A stretch of 64,000 bases of DNA from Nematostella vectensis (taxonomy: Eukaryota > Cnidaria > Anthozoa > Actiniaria > Edwardsiidae), in NCBI RefSeq assembly GCF_932526225.1, contig NC_064039.1:866001-930000 (forward strand). Reading direction: 5' to 3'. Position 1 is the stretch's first letter. Each line of letters starts with the position of its first letter. Both the position numbers and the translations under genes were made by a program. A model generated the notes under the pieces. That model had not been told where the DNA came from. It saw nothing but the letters and a program-made list of their open reading frames with translations, and ran no database searches. Shown piece by piece: positions 35,501-47,415 of the stretch.

Positions 35501-38500
35501 AAAAAACATTAAAACAAACATAGTAAAGTAAACATAATAAAAGACATAGGGTAAACATAGTGAAAAACATTGGGTAAACATAGTGAAAAACAGAGGGTAA
35601 ACATAGTGAAAAACATTGGGTAAACAGTGAAAAACATTGGGTAAACATAGTGAAAAACATTAGATAAACAGTGAAAAACATTGGGTAAACATAGTGAAAA
35701 ACATTGGGTAAACATAGTGAAAAACAAAGGGTAAACATAGTGAAAAACAGAGGGTAAACATAGTGAAAAACATTGGGTAAACATAGTGAAAAACATTGGG
35801 TAAACATAGTGAAAAACAAAGGGTAAACATAGTGAAAAACATTGGGTAAACATAGTAAAAAAACATTGGGTAAACATAGTAAAAAAACATTGGGTAAACA
35901 TAGTGAAAAACAATGGGTAAACATAGTGAAAAATAAAGGGTAAACATAGTGAACAACAAAGGGTAAACAGTGAAAAACAAAGGGTAAACATAGTGATAAA
36001 CATTGGGTAAACATAGTGAAAAACAAAGGGTAAACAGTGAAAAACATTGGGTAAACATAGTGAAAAACATTGGGTAAACAGTGAAAAACATTGGGTAAAC
36101 ATAGTGAAAAACATTGGGTAAACAGTGAAAAACATTGGGTAAACATAGTGAAAAACAAAGGGTAAACAGTGAAAAACATTGGGTAAACATAGTAAAAAAC
36201 AGAGGGTAAACCTCTGCAAGCAGGCTAGGGTCTAGCTGGGATCTTTGGGTTTCTGTTATATTGGAAATCTCTTATAATATGCATAAAATGAAGAGAAAAA
36301 GTACCCTGGTTTTAAATTAATATACTCACATATTCGCCATTTTAGATAACAGTTTTTGTGCATAAACACATTAACAATTGATTGCTGTTTTGGTTTGTTT
36401 ACAGGGCTGTTGGATTTGCTTTTATCTTTTCCTGGTTCTTCATGTTGGTCACAACCATTTGCTTTCTGATTGGCTCTCCACTCCAGAGGATAGTGTGTGA
36501 GCCAATACAGTCCAACACCATTTGGAAGGAGGTATGATGTCTATAGTTTTACTATATTCACAAAATCATTAATAATAGAGAGAAGTTCAAGGGTTGACAA
36601 GTGGACTCCACGGTAAAATGTCACGCAACAAAATAATAATTGCATCTCGGGTGTCATGTAATTCCACCTGTAAATCTCCACTATAATAAACTCTTGGGCG
36701 CATAAGAATTTACATACAGTATAGGAATCTAAGTAGACTGTGTAGTCACTTACAGTATGTTTACTGTTTATTCCTAAAAGCAGGGTCAAGGCAAAACGGT
36801 ATAAGGAACGATCGTCCCAGGGTACCGCCCCCAAATCAGACTGAGAACGATCGCCCTACTCAGAGAACGATCGCCCCACACAGATAGAACCATGTACTCG
36901 GCATGGTTCTGATAATACCACAAGCGTAGAGATGGTAGAGACCCTTTCTTCGAAGGGCACCTTTGAAGTTTTTTTTTTTTTAATTTTGTTTTCGTTTAGT
37001 GATCAAAACCGCCTTTTTACGGACTTCGGGGTTGTTATGAAAAAAAATTTCGTACCTAGAAACAAAGAAAGGAATAAAACTCTTATGTATGAGGAAACCT
37101 AATTTAGCGTATGAATTATTTCTCTACGATGTTTATTCGCGTAATTTACTGCCGAAAGTCGGCCCGATAACAGCGATATTCTGCTACCAGGTCCTACAAA
37201 CAAAAATCTTAGGCTAAATTGTGTCGTTTAGGGCTCAGTTACAAATCAACAGACCCATATAAACCCCTAATAAAGATAGAAAATCGTTGCAGTTCTCTTT
37301 TAACGTGAGTATTATTTCTTTACGATGTTTATTCGCGTATCCGCCGGAAGTCGTTAACAGCATTATTCTGCTACCGCATTCTTCACAAACAAACAAGAAT
37401 ATTATCGTTGCTTTGGCTAAAATATTGATTTCCTCAATACTCTTTTGACTTATACCTCGACTTATACTTTCAGAGACACCAAATTACAGTTAGAATAAAA
37501 ATGATGGCGTTGGATCTTTTCATCCAAATCGCTAGGTGATTTTTTAAAAAGTTAAAATTTGAAATTTTTAACTTGATAGCACGCTTGACCACCATCTTGG
37601 ATTTCACTCGTAAGAAAAATAAAGAATGGAAGATCTTTTTGAGTTCGTTCGAGGAAACGCTAACAGCCAAAAACTATACAAGTTATGGCCATGTTTGATC
37701 TTTTAAAAGCGTCAGCGAAGGCAGCAAAGGGTGATACTATACTACTGATACTACAGTATATGAGTTCTGTAATTTGACTCTTCTTGTAAGGTAACCCCCC
37801 CCCCCCCCCCCCCCCTATGTTCACTTATTGTAACTAGCTGTTATTAGGCTTTACGGAGAGGGGACTCTGTAAAATCGAGTGCCCAAAAAGCAGGGTGTCT
37901 TGTAAAATTTTAAAAAATGAGGTTTTAACCAAATAAAAAGGTTTTCGACTTTGCACTCATAAAATAATTGAGTTTTATTCATCAAAAGTTGTTTTGAACC
38001 GGGGTATGATCTTTAAGCTACTGTAAACTAGTCTTGCCTACCCTCTGATTAATTTTTGAACTACTGTGTATGAATTTTTAGGTTATTGATAATCCTGCTA
38101 GCTACAAAACTGGTGAACTCCCCCTTAGTGGGATTCTAGGTGGCAATAAATCTGTTTCTATAAAGGCTGGAGAAGTCCTCAGGTAGGTACACACTTCAGA
38201 AAACAAAATGGTGGTTAGACTTATGCATGGTGCACTCTCAGATGATCTCCATGAGTGATGACATTGCATTACACCCCACTTTATCAAGATTAAAGTCTTT
38301 TAATAATAATGATGATTAGAGGTGTTTGTAGCTGCCGTGATAAATGCCAGCCTATAAAGCCCTAAACATTCCTAGTGATGATGATGAATAGTGATGGTGA
38401 TAATGACATGATGATGATGATTGTTTCCTGTAGTAACTGTCGTCAAAACATGCCAGCCTATAAAGCTCTAAAAATCGAAAGTCTCTTCAACATATCTGAA

Positions 38501-41500
38501 CAGTTTGATATTAAGAGGGTGAGTGTGTATACACGCAACTAAACATTTGTTCTTACTAAAACAATTAAAAATGAATTTTTGTGAAAAAGTTTATCCTTTA
38601 TGTGACAACCTTCTTGTATTTTTGCCATTCGACTCATGTCTAGCAATATAACTTTAGAGAGATGTTAGCCGGCGATCCCCAAAGAAAATTAAGAACAGTG
38701 GCAATAAAGCAGCAAACTTGACTCGCTCAGCACTGGAGACTGACCCTGGACCCAGTAGTCAAGGGCATAACGTTGCTGTGAAAGATTGGGTGTATCAGCC
38801 AGAATGTTAACCTCACTTCCTTCTTTTTTCAGCTTCTTGGAGAAACAATCGATAAAGAGTTGGACAACCTAAAAGTGAATCTGACTGACCAAAAAATTCT
38901 CAATAATGACTCCCGTCAGAGCTTGAAAAAGTTGAACGAGTCTGGTGTGGATGACATTAACTTTGATTCCTTTTTAAACCAGGTGAGTGAAGTACTGACA
39001 TTGCCATTAGTATTTTTTTAACTTTTTTGATCTGCATAAGTTTTCATGGCCCATATGGTTTCAAATGTTAATGGGTGCTAGGCAACCAAGTTGTTAGGCA
39101 ATGCCTAGGCCTAGCGATTTGGGACGGTTGCCTAATGAATTTCATTATAAATACAGTAGTATTCAAATTCTGCTGGTGCTTATTTATCATTTTACGAACA
39201 GAGCAAGACTTTATATTATATCAGTAGAAGGTATCCAAATAAACATACGTCCTGCATAATCCGCAAGATGTGTTGACATGCTGTAGTCACCTACAGTACC
39301 TGAAAGAGTGATTGAGCTCTGACACTTAACTTACCCAAAGCGAAATTGCTCCACAAACTAGAATAGATGTGCAGTTCATGACGTGACCACTTTGACAGGT
39401 TTGGTGGATTGTGGTGTTTTGTTAGGGTTGTATTCTGCTGATAGAAATTTCTATTATGATTATGTTTCCTTTCACAGACCAGGAAAGGAATTACCAAGTC
39501 CAACCTGACAATATTTGCTGCTCAGCTGGATGAACTTGCGAAAAACTTTTCAAGAGCTGGAGATGATCAGTCTGGTGGTCCTGCTACCAAACTCTATGTA
39601 AGTATGGTTTTATCATTGGGGTAGAGTCATGGATACAGGTCTTAGTGATGTCAAGGTTGAGTCATGGATACAGGTCTTAGTGATGTCAAGGTTGAGTCAT
39701 GGATACAGGTCTTAGTGATGTCAAGGTTGAGTCATGGATACAGGTCTTACGGATGTCAAGGTTGATTCATGGGTTCAGGTCTTACAGATGTCAAGGTTGC
39801 GTCATGGATACAGGTCTTGGTGATGTCAAGGTTGAGTCATGGATACAGGTCTTAGTGATGTCAAGGTTGAGTCATGTATACAGGTCTTAGTGATGTCAAG
39901 GTTGAGTCATGGATACAGGTCTTAGTGATGTCAAGGTTGAGTCATGAATACAGGTCTTTGTGATGTCAAAGTTGCGTCATGGATACAGGTCTTAGTGATG
40001 TCAAGGTTGAGTCATGGATACAGGTCTTAGTGATGTCAAGGTTGAGTCATGTATACAGGTCTTAGTGATGTCAAGGTTGAGTCGTGGATACAGGTCTTAG
40101 TGATGTCAAGGTTGAGTCATGGATACAGGTCTTACAGATGTCAAGGTTGAGTCATGGATACAGGTCTTAGTCATGTCAAGGTTGAGTCATGGATACAGGT
40201 CTTAGTGATGTCAAGGTTGAGTCATGGATACAGGTCTTAGTGATGTCAAGGTTGAGTCATGGATACAGGTCTTAGTGATGTCAAGGTTCCAGGGCTGCCG
40301 TGTAAGGATGGCCCTCCTAAGATCCACTCTAAATTAAACCTTGGAGACAAGAAAGAGAATTAAATGTCCAAGAAATTGTAATTTTTAAATTTATCTTTCT
40401 TTTTCTTTTTTATATATGAGAGAAGAGTATGAAAGAGGAGAGTTGTTCCTGAAAAATCTCTGATTTGTCTTTTGATAGTAGGCAACTGCATGAAAGCTTG
40501 ATGCTTAAACAGAAATCTAATTTTGCTTTTTATAGCCTGAAATATATTGTTTGTCTTTTTAAGGAACTTGGAAACAGGACGGAAGAAATTGCCAAGGACT
40601 TGCGAGACCTTGACAAGAACACGGCACAACAGATGAGAACCAAAGCTGTAAGTATTCAAGCAATGCACATTCATACAGAGCTTTAAGTTTTCAAACAATG
40701 TCACCTGCTCACAGAGCTGTAAGTTTTCAATCAATGTCACCTGCATACAGAGCTGTAAGTAATCAAACAATGTCACCTGCATTCAGAGCTCTGACAACTG
40801 CATGTTTTCTTTAAAGCGACAATTGCACAATAGCATTACAAGACAAAACACTGTGCGTGTGGTCGCAGATCCATCAGCCCGCAAGATTGTTATGTAATTG
40901 ACCAGAAGTGAACTGGTGCAATGGCCACTGTAATTGAAAAAGAATTAGACCACGTGTCACTTGCCAGTGCATTTTTAATTGTATAATATCTTTGTTGTAT
41001 CACAGGATGACATAGAAAAGAATGTGAATGACCTGAAAGCGATTGGAGGTGATCTTTCGGTATGTCTAATGATTATAATTTTTCTTCCTTGTCATCATAA
41101 TCATCAACAACAGCAAGAACAACAACAAACAGCCATTATCCTCATCATCATCACCATCATAAACCTAGTAAACAATTCATCATCATCACTCTCATTAACA
41201 CAGTAAACAATTCATCATCATCACCATCATAAACATAGTATACAATTCATCATCATCACCCTCATAAAAATAGTAAACAATTCATCATCATCACCCTCAT
41301 AAACATAGTTAACAGTTCATCATCATCACCCTCATAAACATAGTAAACAATTCATCATACTCAATTACTGTAGTTGCATTCCATTGCATAGAAACTAAAA
41401 ACCTTAGTAGAGATTTATAGCACTCTTGAATACTGAATAATTGTTTATTACTTTATTCCGTAGAATGCTGCTGTAAACGCTCTAAACGAAGCAGAAAAGG

Positions 41501-44500
41501 CAGAGCAATATCTGTATTACAGCGCGGGCCCGGATATTGCCACAGTGAGTGACGGGAAATTATTTTCTTATTAAATCTAACCTTTGTATCCATGCCGAAA
41601 TGAAGGCAGGACATCCCTTATGTACATGTACAAAACACGGACAGAATACGACTTTTGTATTAGACTAATAATCACGACGAGGACACGTGACTATTGTATT
41701 TAGTTAATATTCATGACGAGGACACGTGACTTCTGTATTAGGCTTATATTCTAGACGAGGACACGTGACTTCTGTATTAGAGAAATATTCATGACCAGGA
41801 CACGTGACTTCTGTATTAGAGAAATACTCATGACTAGGACACGTGACTATTGTATTAGAGAAATACTCATGACCAGGACACGTGACTTCTGTATTAGAGA
41901 AATATTCTTGACGAGTACACGTGACTTCTGTATTAGAGAAATATTCATGACCAGGACACGTGACTTCTGTATTAGAGAAATATTCTTTACGAGTACACGT
42001 GACTTCTGTATTATAGAAATATTCATGACCAGGACACGTGACTTCTGTATTAGAGAAATATTCTTGACGAGTACACGTGACTTCTGTATTAGAGAAATAT
42101 TCATGACGAGGACACGTGACTTCTGTATTAAAGAAATATTCATGACGAGGACACGTGACTTCTGTATTAGAGAAATATTCATGACGAGGACGCGTGACTT
42201 CTGTATAAGGCTTTTATTCACGATAAGGACACGTGACTTCTGTATTAGAGAAATATCCATGACGAGGACACGTGACTTCTGTATTAGGCTTATATTCACG
42301 AACAAGGCACGTGACTTCTGTATTAGAGAAAATTCATAATAGGAACAGATAACTTCGTCGGTAATACATGTGGTTGCATTGCTTCTCAGACGGTCGCCAA
42401 GTTTGCTGCTCGCGTTCTTGGCTGGGGTTACCAATTTACAGACCACGTTCTTAATCTGGTGAGTTCTGACTGCTTCTTTTAGGAGTACATATGTCCCAGC
42501 CAAGAGTTGTTCCACATAAAGCAATTGACCATACTTTATTCATGGGCCTAAAATAGCCGTCAACAAAAAATCTTGAATAACGTACTTCAAATAGCTAGGT
42601 TCCTAGCTGTGTTTACTCAAAAACTTGTGTCTTGCTGTTTTGCAGGTGGAAAACAATATTGGAAAATGCAAGCCTTTGACCAACATCTTTGATGGAACCG
42701 TGATGTACATGTGCAACGATCTGCTTTACCCATTTGTAAGTCTTACATACTCATATGTACAATGATCAAAATATGCCCTTCCAGTCTGCTTTACCCATTC
42801 GTAAGTCTTACATACTCATATGTAAAGTGAACAAAATATGCCCTTCCAGTCTGCTTTACCCATTTATAAGTCTTACATACTTATATGTACAGTGAACAAA
42901 ATATGCCCTTCAAGTCTGCTTTACCCATACGTAAGTCTAACATACTCATATGTACAGTGTACAAAATATGCCAAATCCGATAATAGTCTATTAGACGTTC
43001 TGTGAAGATACTACAATGGCATAAAAAAATTCCTTTTTGTTCTTTCGGGGGTGGTCAAAATTTTAATCAGAAAACTCACACCCTCCCCAAGCCCCCTCCC
43101 CCACCCTCAAAGAAAAGTCCTGGGTACGGGCCTGGTAAGTCTTATATGTATAACTATATGTACAGTGAAACAAAATTTGCCAGTCTGCAAACATCCTTGA
43201 AAGATAGTCAAATGCTTACAACCCCTCATCTAGTTTGTCCAACGGCGTGCATCCAACCTCGAAGTGTATCCAACCTTGAAATCGGGGAAATGTATGTCAC
43301 TGTAAAGTAACAACAACAAAACACAATTTGACAAAGTGAAACTCTTCCGATATCTCAAAATAATGACTTATTTACTATATAACGAGATTATTTGATAATG
43401 TTTTTTCATCGTTAGAATGGTTTCTGGCTGTCGATGGGATTCTGCTTGTTTTTCTTCATACCCTCCATCATCTTCAGCGTCAAGTTGGCCAAACACTATC
43501 GCTGCATGAAGTACGAAAGCGACTTTGACCAGGAAGGCATGGCGTGAGTAGACACTTGTCCTGGACACTTCGCAACGCGAACAATTATCAACATTTTTTG
43601 TTTTTGTTTTTTCACAGCGGAATGGAAGCTTTTGAGATGGCTCAGCCGCCGCCATACAACGAGTAAGTTAATATCAACATAAATCTGGACGATGCCTGGA
43701 ATGGGTTAGAATCAAACGTGTTAAGGCAGACAGGAAAGACGTTTTGTGATGGGGTAGAATCAAACGTGTTAAGGCAGACAGGAAAGACGTTTTGTGATGG
43801 GGTAGAATCAAACGTGTTAAGGCAGACAGGAAAGACGTTTTGTGATGGGGTAGAATCAAACGTGTTAAGGCAGACAGGAAAGACGTTTTGTGATGGGGTA
43901 GAATCAAACGTGTTAAGGCAGACAGGAAAGACTTCCTGTGATGGGGCTTGAGGGGGATGCATGGTGCTAGAGTTGCGGAGGAAATGAGATCGAGGGAGAT
44001 TTATTTGTTTGTTTATCTATTTATTTACGGTGTAAAGTTTTGTTCCCTGCACCTTTTCTAGGCTAATTGTCAATCATGTCCCTTTTCAGCGTTGGCCAAG
44101 AAAAGAAGCTGTGGGCGAATCCAAAGTAAGAAGTCATATAATTTATATTACATTGTATTGTTGTTCTTGAACGCCCCCTTTCTGTTGATTGCTTATTGTA
44201 TTGTATTGTTGTTCTTGAACGCCCCCCTACTGTTGATTGCTTATTGTATTGGATTGTTGTTTTTAACGCTTCTCTTCTGTTGATTGCTTATTGTATTGGA
44301 TTGTGGTTCTTGAACGTTCCCCTTCTTTTGGTTGCTTATTGTATTTGTTCTCTTTTTAATTAAATTATTAAATTTATTTTTTTAAATTTAATTTTTTTAT
44401 TTATTTTTTATTTTTATTATTATAAATTATTTGATGATATATTTTGATTGTTTTTTTTATTGTGTTTTTTTTCAACGGCATTATTGATCTAAATTGTCCA

Positions 44501-44805
44501 TCTAAATTATTAATAATTAAGAAAACCTTTGATAAAACAAGTATAAATCAATTGAACTAATTAAATCAAATCGTTAGATTGCCGTTTGTCTACTATCAGA
44601 CAGACAGACAGATTGCCGTTTGTCTAAAGACAGACGGACGGACGGACAGACAGACAGATCGAATCACTATCTTTATATTCGTCGCATCGTGTCAATTCTC
44701 TCAGTTGCGTTCACTGCGCATGTCGCGATGTCTGACTTCTGTTTCTTTTATTTCGCCAGAAATTCAGTGTACCCCAAGGCCCCCTCAGCGCCCCCGCAAT
44801 ATTAG
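26518..44805 (+). CDS. PROM1-like: Prominin (CD133 family), five-span membrane glycoprotein
   Basis: Coding exons: 26518-26749, 28606-28664, 30004-30212, 30856-30976, 31195-31357, 31905-32185, 33398-33461, 34149-34225, 34577-34656, 34985-35137, 36405-36531, 38082-38182, 38434-38518, 38833-38982, 39478-39597, 40564-40647, 41006-41059, 41464-41544, 42390-42458, 42646-42735, 43416-43543, 43618-43662, 44090-44125, 44760-44805. All phases close: 884 residues, close to vertebrate prominin-1. A signal peptide comes first. TM1 (exon 3) is followed by the hallmark cytosolic cysteine cluster FCFCCCRCCNNCGG. TM2 spans exons 3-4, TM3 is in exon 10, TM4 in exon 11 and TM5 in exon 21. The two large extracellular loops have many N-x-S/T sites. 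The short tail carries PPPY. Prominins organise plasma-membrane protrusions and bind cholesterol. Orthology to a particular vertebrate paralogue is not resolved. Confidence 0.93.
29545..29640. repeat. Dispersed repeat fragment, inverse match to 17160-17295
   Basis: Shares 'aaatcagcacttcaggtcgcta' with a 1-bp gap, then 'gtaggtgccct' and 'ttttacagtatttgttgtt', with the reverse complement of the intergenic stretch at 17.2 kb. Non-coding, prominin intron 2. Confidence 0.55.
30545..30735. repeat. Dispersed G/C-tract repeat in prominin intron 3
   Basis: Begins around 'ccagggcagatccaggattt' and ends in 'ccccccctgcaccccccccc'. It resembles the right arm of the 14.9-kb and 49.8-kb family and is flanked by AT-rich DNA. 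Boundaries are approximate. Confidence 0.45.
32710..33078. mobile_element. MITE, copy B (CATACCTGT ends), uninterrupted, 369 bp
   Basis: Inverted ends CATACCTGT(A)AAC / GTTAACAGGTATG, with a perfect 6-bp duplication AAATTG (32704-32709, 33079-33084). It matches the two outer parts of the 4281-5251 copy, including 'tctcccgctctcccgc', 'ctttttagc' and 'ttctcaagccttgagat'. It lies in prominin intron 6. Confidence 0.88.
34765..34984. repeat. 61-bp tandem repeat duplicating the exon 10 acceptor of prominin
   Basis: Three decoy copies precede the real exon, each with polypyrimidine-poor 'ttatttatcctgctgtag' followed by the first ~29 nt of exon 10 (atggtacgctggtgtaggag). Decoy exon starts are at 34802, 34863 and 34924, and the real start is at 34985, exactly 61 bp apart. 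In the prominin frame each decoy reads about 20 codons and then hits TAG. Confidence 0.9.
35515..36212. repeat. 23/21-bp minisatellite in prominin intron 10
   Basis: About 30 units of 'gtaaacatagtgaaaaacattgg', with variants lacking 'ta' (21 bp) or carrying 'agagg' or 'aaagg'. The unit lacks stops in some minus-strand frames, giving long spurious ORFs. Confidence 0.93.
38316..38375. repeat. Single degraded duplicate of the start of prominin exon 13
   Basis: The sequence 'gtttgtagctgccgtgataa' followed by 'atgccagcctataaagccct' matches the acceptor and first ~45 nt of exon 13 (38424-38480) with substitutions. The two copies are separated by a gatgat-type simple repeat. Confidence 0.75.
39626..40290. 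repeat. 35-bp minisatellite, about 19 units
   Basis: Highly homogeneous tandem copies of gagtcatggatacaggtctt + agtgatgtcaaggtt in prominin intron 15. Non-coding. Confidence 0.95.
40641..40790. repeat. ~45-bp tandem repeat starting at the prominin exon 16 donor
   Basis: The exon end and donor 'aaagct|gtaagtattcaag' recur as 'gagctttaagttttcaa', 'gagctgtaagttttcaa' and 'gagctgtaagtaatcaa', with 'caatgtcacctgcatacaga' between. At least two of the copies keep a functional-looking GTAAGT donor. Confidence 0.85.
41195..41360. repeat. ~34-bp tandem repeat, ttcatcatcatcaccctcat type
   Basis: About five units with 'ttcatcatcatcaccctcat' and 'aaacatagtaaacaa' in prominin intron 17, preceded by simple cat/caa repeats. 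Confidence 0.85.
41660..42345. repeat. 39-bp minisatellite, ~17 units, each with a CACGTG E-box
   Basis: Units read attcatgacgaggacacgtg + acttctgtattagagaaat. Nearly every unit has the palindrome CACGTG followed by AC, giving roughly 16 evenly spaced E-boxes in prominin intron 18. The long ORFs on both strands come from the 39-bp period (13 codons). Confidence 0.92.
42716..42970. repeat. ~61-bp tandem repeat duplicating the prominin exon 20 donor
   Basis: The exon 20 end and donor (ctgctttacccattt|gtaagtcttacat) recur three more times ('ctgctttacccattcgtaag', 'ctgctttacccatttataag', 'ctgctttacccatacgtaag'), with 'aaaatatgcccttccagt' as spacer. The last unit is interrupted by a G-tract dispersed repeat (42975-43133). 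Confidence 0.9.
42975..43133. mobile_element. G-tract dispersed repeat, copy 3 (reverse orientation, truncated)
   Basis: Contains 'aaaattcctttttgttcttt' and 'tcctgggtacgggcct', the reverse complement of the left arm of the 14890-15222 and 49762-50051 copies. It is inserted within the donor-repeat array of prominin intron 20. Confidence 0.65.
43697..43950. repeat. 48-bp minisatellite, about 5 units
   Basis: Near-perfect units containing 'gaatcaaacgtgttaaggca' and 'gacaggaaagacgttttgtg' in prominin intron 22. The 16-codon period gives ORFs on both strands that I do not accept as genes. Confidence 0.93.
44135..44345. repeat. ~46-bp tandem repeat, about 4 units
   Basis: Units with 'ttgttcttgaacgccccc' and 'tgttgattgcttattgtatt' in prominin intron 23, followed by extreme AT-rich DNA to about 44460. 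Confidence 0.85.
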
Positions 44806-44853
44806 ACGGTAAACAGTAGTATGGCATACATTGAATGCCCCATGAGAACCTAA

Positions 44854-44859
44854 AATAAA
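44854..44859 (+). promoter_or_regulatory. Polyadenylation signal AATAAA of prominin
   Basis: Canonical hexamer about 50 bp after the prominin stop codon at 44803-44805. Confidence 0.65.
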
Positions 44860-45014
44860 TGCCTGAGCTGCTTCACGTTTGAATAACTAACACGTGCTAG
44901 TAACACCCTAGCGAAATTAAACCAGAAACTTCATCAGTGATTATAATGCGACTAAAATCAAAGATCTTCGATGTCACCGCCATATGATCATTATCACCAC
45001 TACACGGCACAGCC

Positions 45015-45265
45015 ACGACTACATCCGCCATCAACATCATCATCACTACTATCATCTTTATTATCGTCATCATCACTATCATCTTTATTATCATCATCAC
45101 TATCATTTTTAGTGTCATCATCATCATCACTATCATCTTTATCATTATCAACATTATCACTTTCATCTTTAGTATAATCATCAACATCATCTTCATTTTT
45201 ATCATCACTATCATTATCATTATCATCGTGATCACCGTTATCTTTATTATGATAGTCATAATTGT
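45015..45265. repeat. ATC/ATT microsatellite-like tract
   Basis: Imperfect (atc)n with 'actatcatctttattatc' words between the 3' ends of two convergent genes. Confidence 0.9.
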
Positions 45266-45299
45266 CATGATGATCTCATTCATCATTGTAAGCAATAAG

Positions 45300-47150
45300 A
45301 ATAACTTGCCATCAACAGCTATTTAAACCAAATAATAATGGACTGTATGGTATGCGAATCGCTTTTGTACTTTACCTGGTCAAGCTTAACAATAAATCAT
45401 TGATTTCTAAATGCTGAAGCTATATTTACTTACTAATAAGCAGTCAGTGTTTCATGGATTAACGTTAAAGATGACCCAGGAAGCGGGATATACTAAAGCG
45501 TTTTTACCAATCAAAGTTCTCATTAGAACAATGCCATTTAGCATTGGCATTTTTGATCGGTTAACGTTCTGAAAGTTGTCAGCATGACTCTAAAGAAAGA
45601 AGCCACGCAGAAAGCATGGTGAACGTGCATCTAGGTGTAATTAACCATTGTAATGTGTTCTCTATATATTATTTGTACTAACGGCGAAATGTGTATTGCC
45701 AGCTGAAACCAGAAGATAATTAAATTAACGTCCTATACACCTCTAATGTTGTCCCTAGCAAACACTGAGAAATGCATGCTCTCTTCCTGTCCAACATTTA
45801 AGGTAAAGTCTAAATTAACGCATACGCTATAAAGCAATAACCACTTCTGAAAAACTCTGCATTCTTGCTTCTTATTAGTCTATTTATCCCGGTGACCATT
45901 TTTTTCCTTCTGATTTTGTTCTAATTTTTAACAGTAAAAATGGTGTTTACCCATCGTCAAGATACTAAAGCCAACGTACTAAACTGATCCTGCCCTTGGA
46001 GAAATCCAGAAGCTTGATGATTGGCCAAATCGGTTGGTCATCCTGAACCAGGTTTATAGGCAAAGCATAGTATAGCCCATTTTATAACGAGACATACTTT
46101 TGGAGTCAATGTCAGGGCGACCTGTGGTGGTGGTGGTGGTGGGGGTAGGGGGTAGGGAGTAAAACCACCATTTTTTTACGGATGATGAAAAGTCACCCCA
46201 GTCTTGAAGCAGTTGGAAATTACAGCGCTGAAAAAAAAAAGCAAGACTGGTTCCAGTCTCTTGAGAGCGAACCAGCCTTATTGTTTAAAAAATGACGGCA
46301 TTTAAACTGCAAACTGCCATATAACATAACGATTAGTATGCTTACACGTTTTTTTTTTAGCACTGTTAACGTAAATTGTTTCATCCCACCTATTTACGCC
46401 AACCATTTCTAGTGGTTTTTCTTTTGAAGCAAAATATGGATCTGGTATATACTTCAAAATGTTTTCCTTACTCGCATGAGAGAATCGCTATCCTCCGCAT
46501 TATCAAGCAAAACAAAACAAAAATCCTTGTAAAAAAATATTTAACTAATTCTCTATTTCCAATGCTTGGGTATAATTCGTTACAGATAGGAAGACATGTA
46601 TAATAGGCTCTCGTGTGGTTATGTCCGGGTCATATAAAGCGCTTTTCTATTTATCAATTCCAAGCGAACACCATTTTTTTTATTCTATATATTGTTATTA
46701 TTATTACTATTATTATTATTATTATTTGAAATATTTGCGATTTGTATGACCGTCGCCTTTCTGAACAACTAAATGATTACTTAAAAGCATTTTTACAAAA
46801 ACAAAAAGAAAGAAAATGGGTTGTATGATTGCATCATGATAAATTGAATAATTAGGTGTCCCGCGTGTTGTCACGTGACGAACCAAGCCCTTAATGTGTC
46901 AATATAGTCCGTGATTGCTGATTGGTAGCGCTTTGGTTAGCTTATTTGTGTAAAGTTGATGTTAGAAATATAGATTTTAGTGATTGGATATGGCTTTATA
47001 GATTCATAAAAAGCTGCATTAAACTGTGATTGACATATCCGAGTTAATTGTGACTAAATTATACATCCATAAACTGGATTGGGTGAATGGAATTTTATAC
47101 CACCGCCCCTTCTTCCTTAAGCAATCGGTGAAATTACCAGAATTGTATGA
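45300..47150. other. Intergenic DNA between convergent prominin and hydroxyacid oxidase genes
   Basis: No exon, RNA gene or clear element recognised. It includes a short GGT-rich run near 46125-46150 and an ATT-rich run near 46690-46725. Confidence 0.5.
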
Positions 47151-47167
47151 TATTGGATCTTTATTTA

Positions 47168-47415
47168 CAGTCGTTTGACAAAAGGTTGTCGTCAACCGAT
47201 TTTGCGACTACTTGACAAGCCCGCATGTAAGCATGGGTAAAAAGTACTGTAGCGCCTAGCTGCATTTATTAGCCACCGCTACCACGTCTAAGTCTGAAGT
47301 TATGCGTGGCTAATATATGCAGCTAAGCGCTTCAGTGGTTTTTACCCATGCTTACATGCGGGCTTGTCGCGTAAGTCGCAAAGCCGGTTGATGACAACCT
47401 TTTGTCAAACGACTG
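47168..47415. mobile_element. 248-bp foldback MITE with TA target duplication (Tc1/mariner-like)
   Basis: Long inverted arms, CAGTCGTTTGACAAAAGGTT... / ...AACCTTTTGTCAAACGACTG, extend inward through 'cccgcatgtaagcatgggta' and 'gcagctaa/ctagctgc'. TA lies on each side (47166-47167, 47416-47417). The RNA or DNA could form an almost complete hairpin. No coding capacity; a non-autonomous mariner-type element by TSD and structure. Confidence 0.85.

Noticed and set aside
35451-36219. Minus-strand ORFs of 176-242 codons (FFTMFTQCFSLCLPNVFH)
   Set aside because: Translation of the 23-bp minisatellite in prominin intron 10.
39626-40290. Regular 35-bp repeats (and other arrays) as a possible CRISPR
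   Set aside because: No unique spacers between repeats, a eukaryotic context and no cas genes. Ordinary minisatellites.
41791-42524. Open frames on both strands through the CACGTG array
   Set aside because: A 39-bp unit is a multiple of three. There is no start context or domain, and it lies inside a prominin intron.
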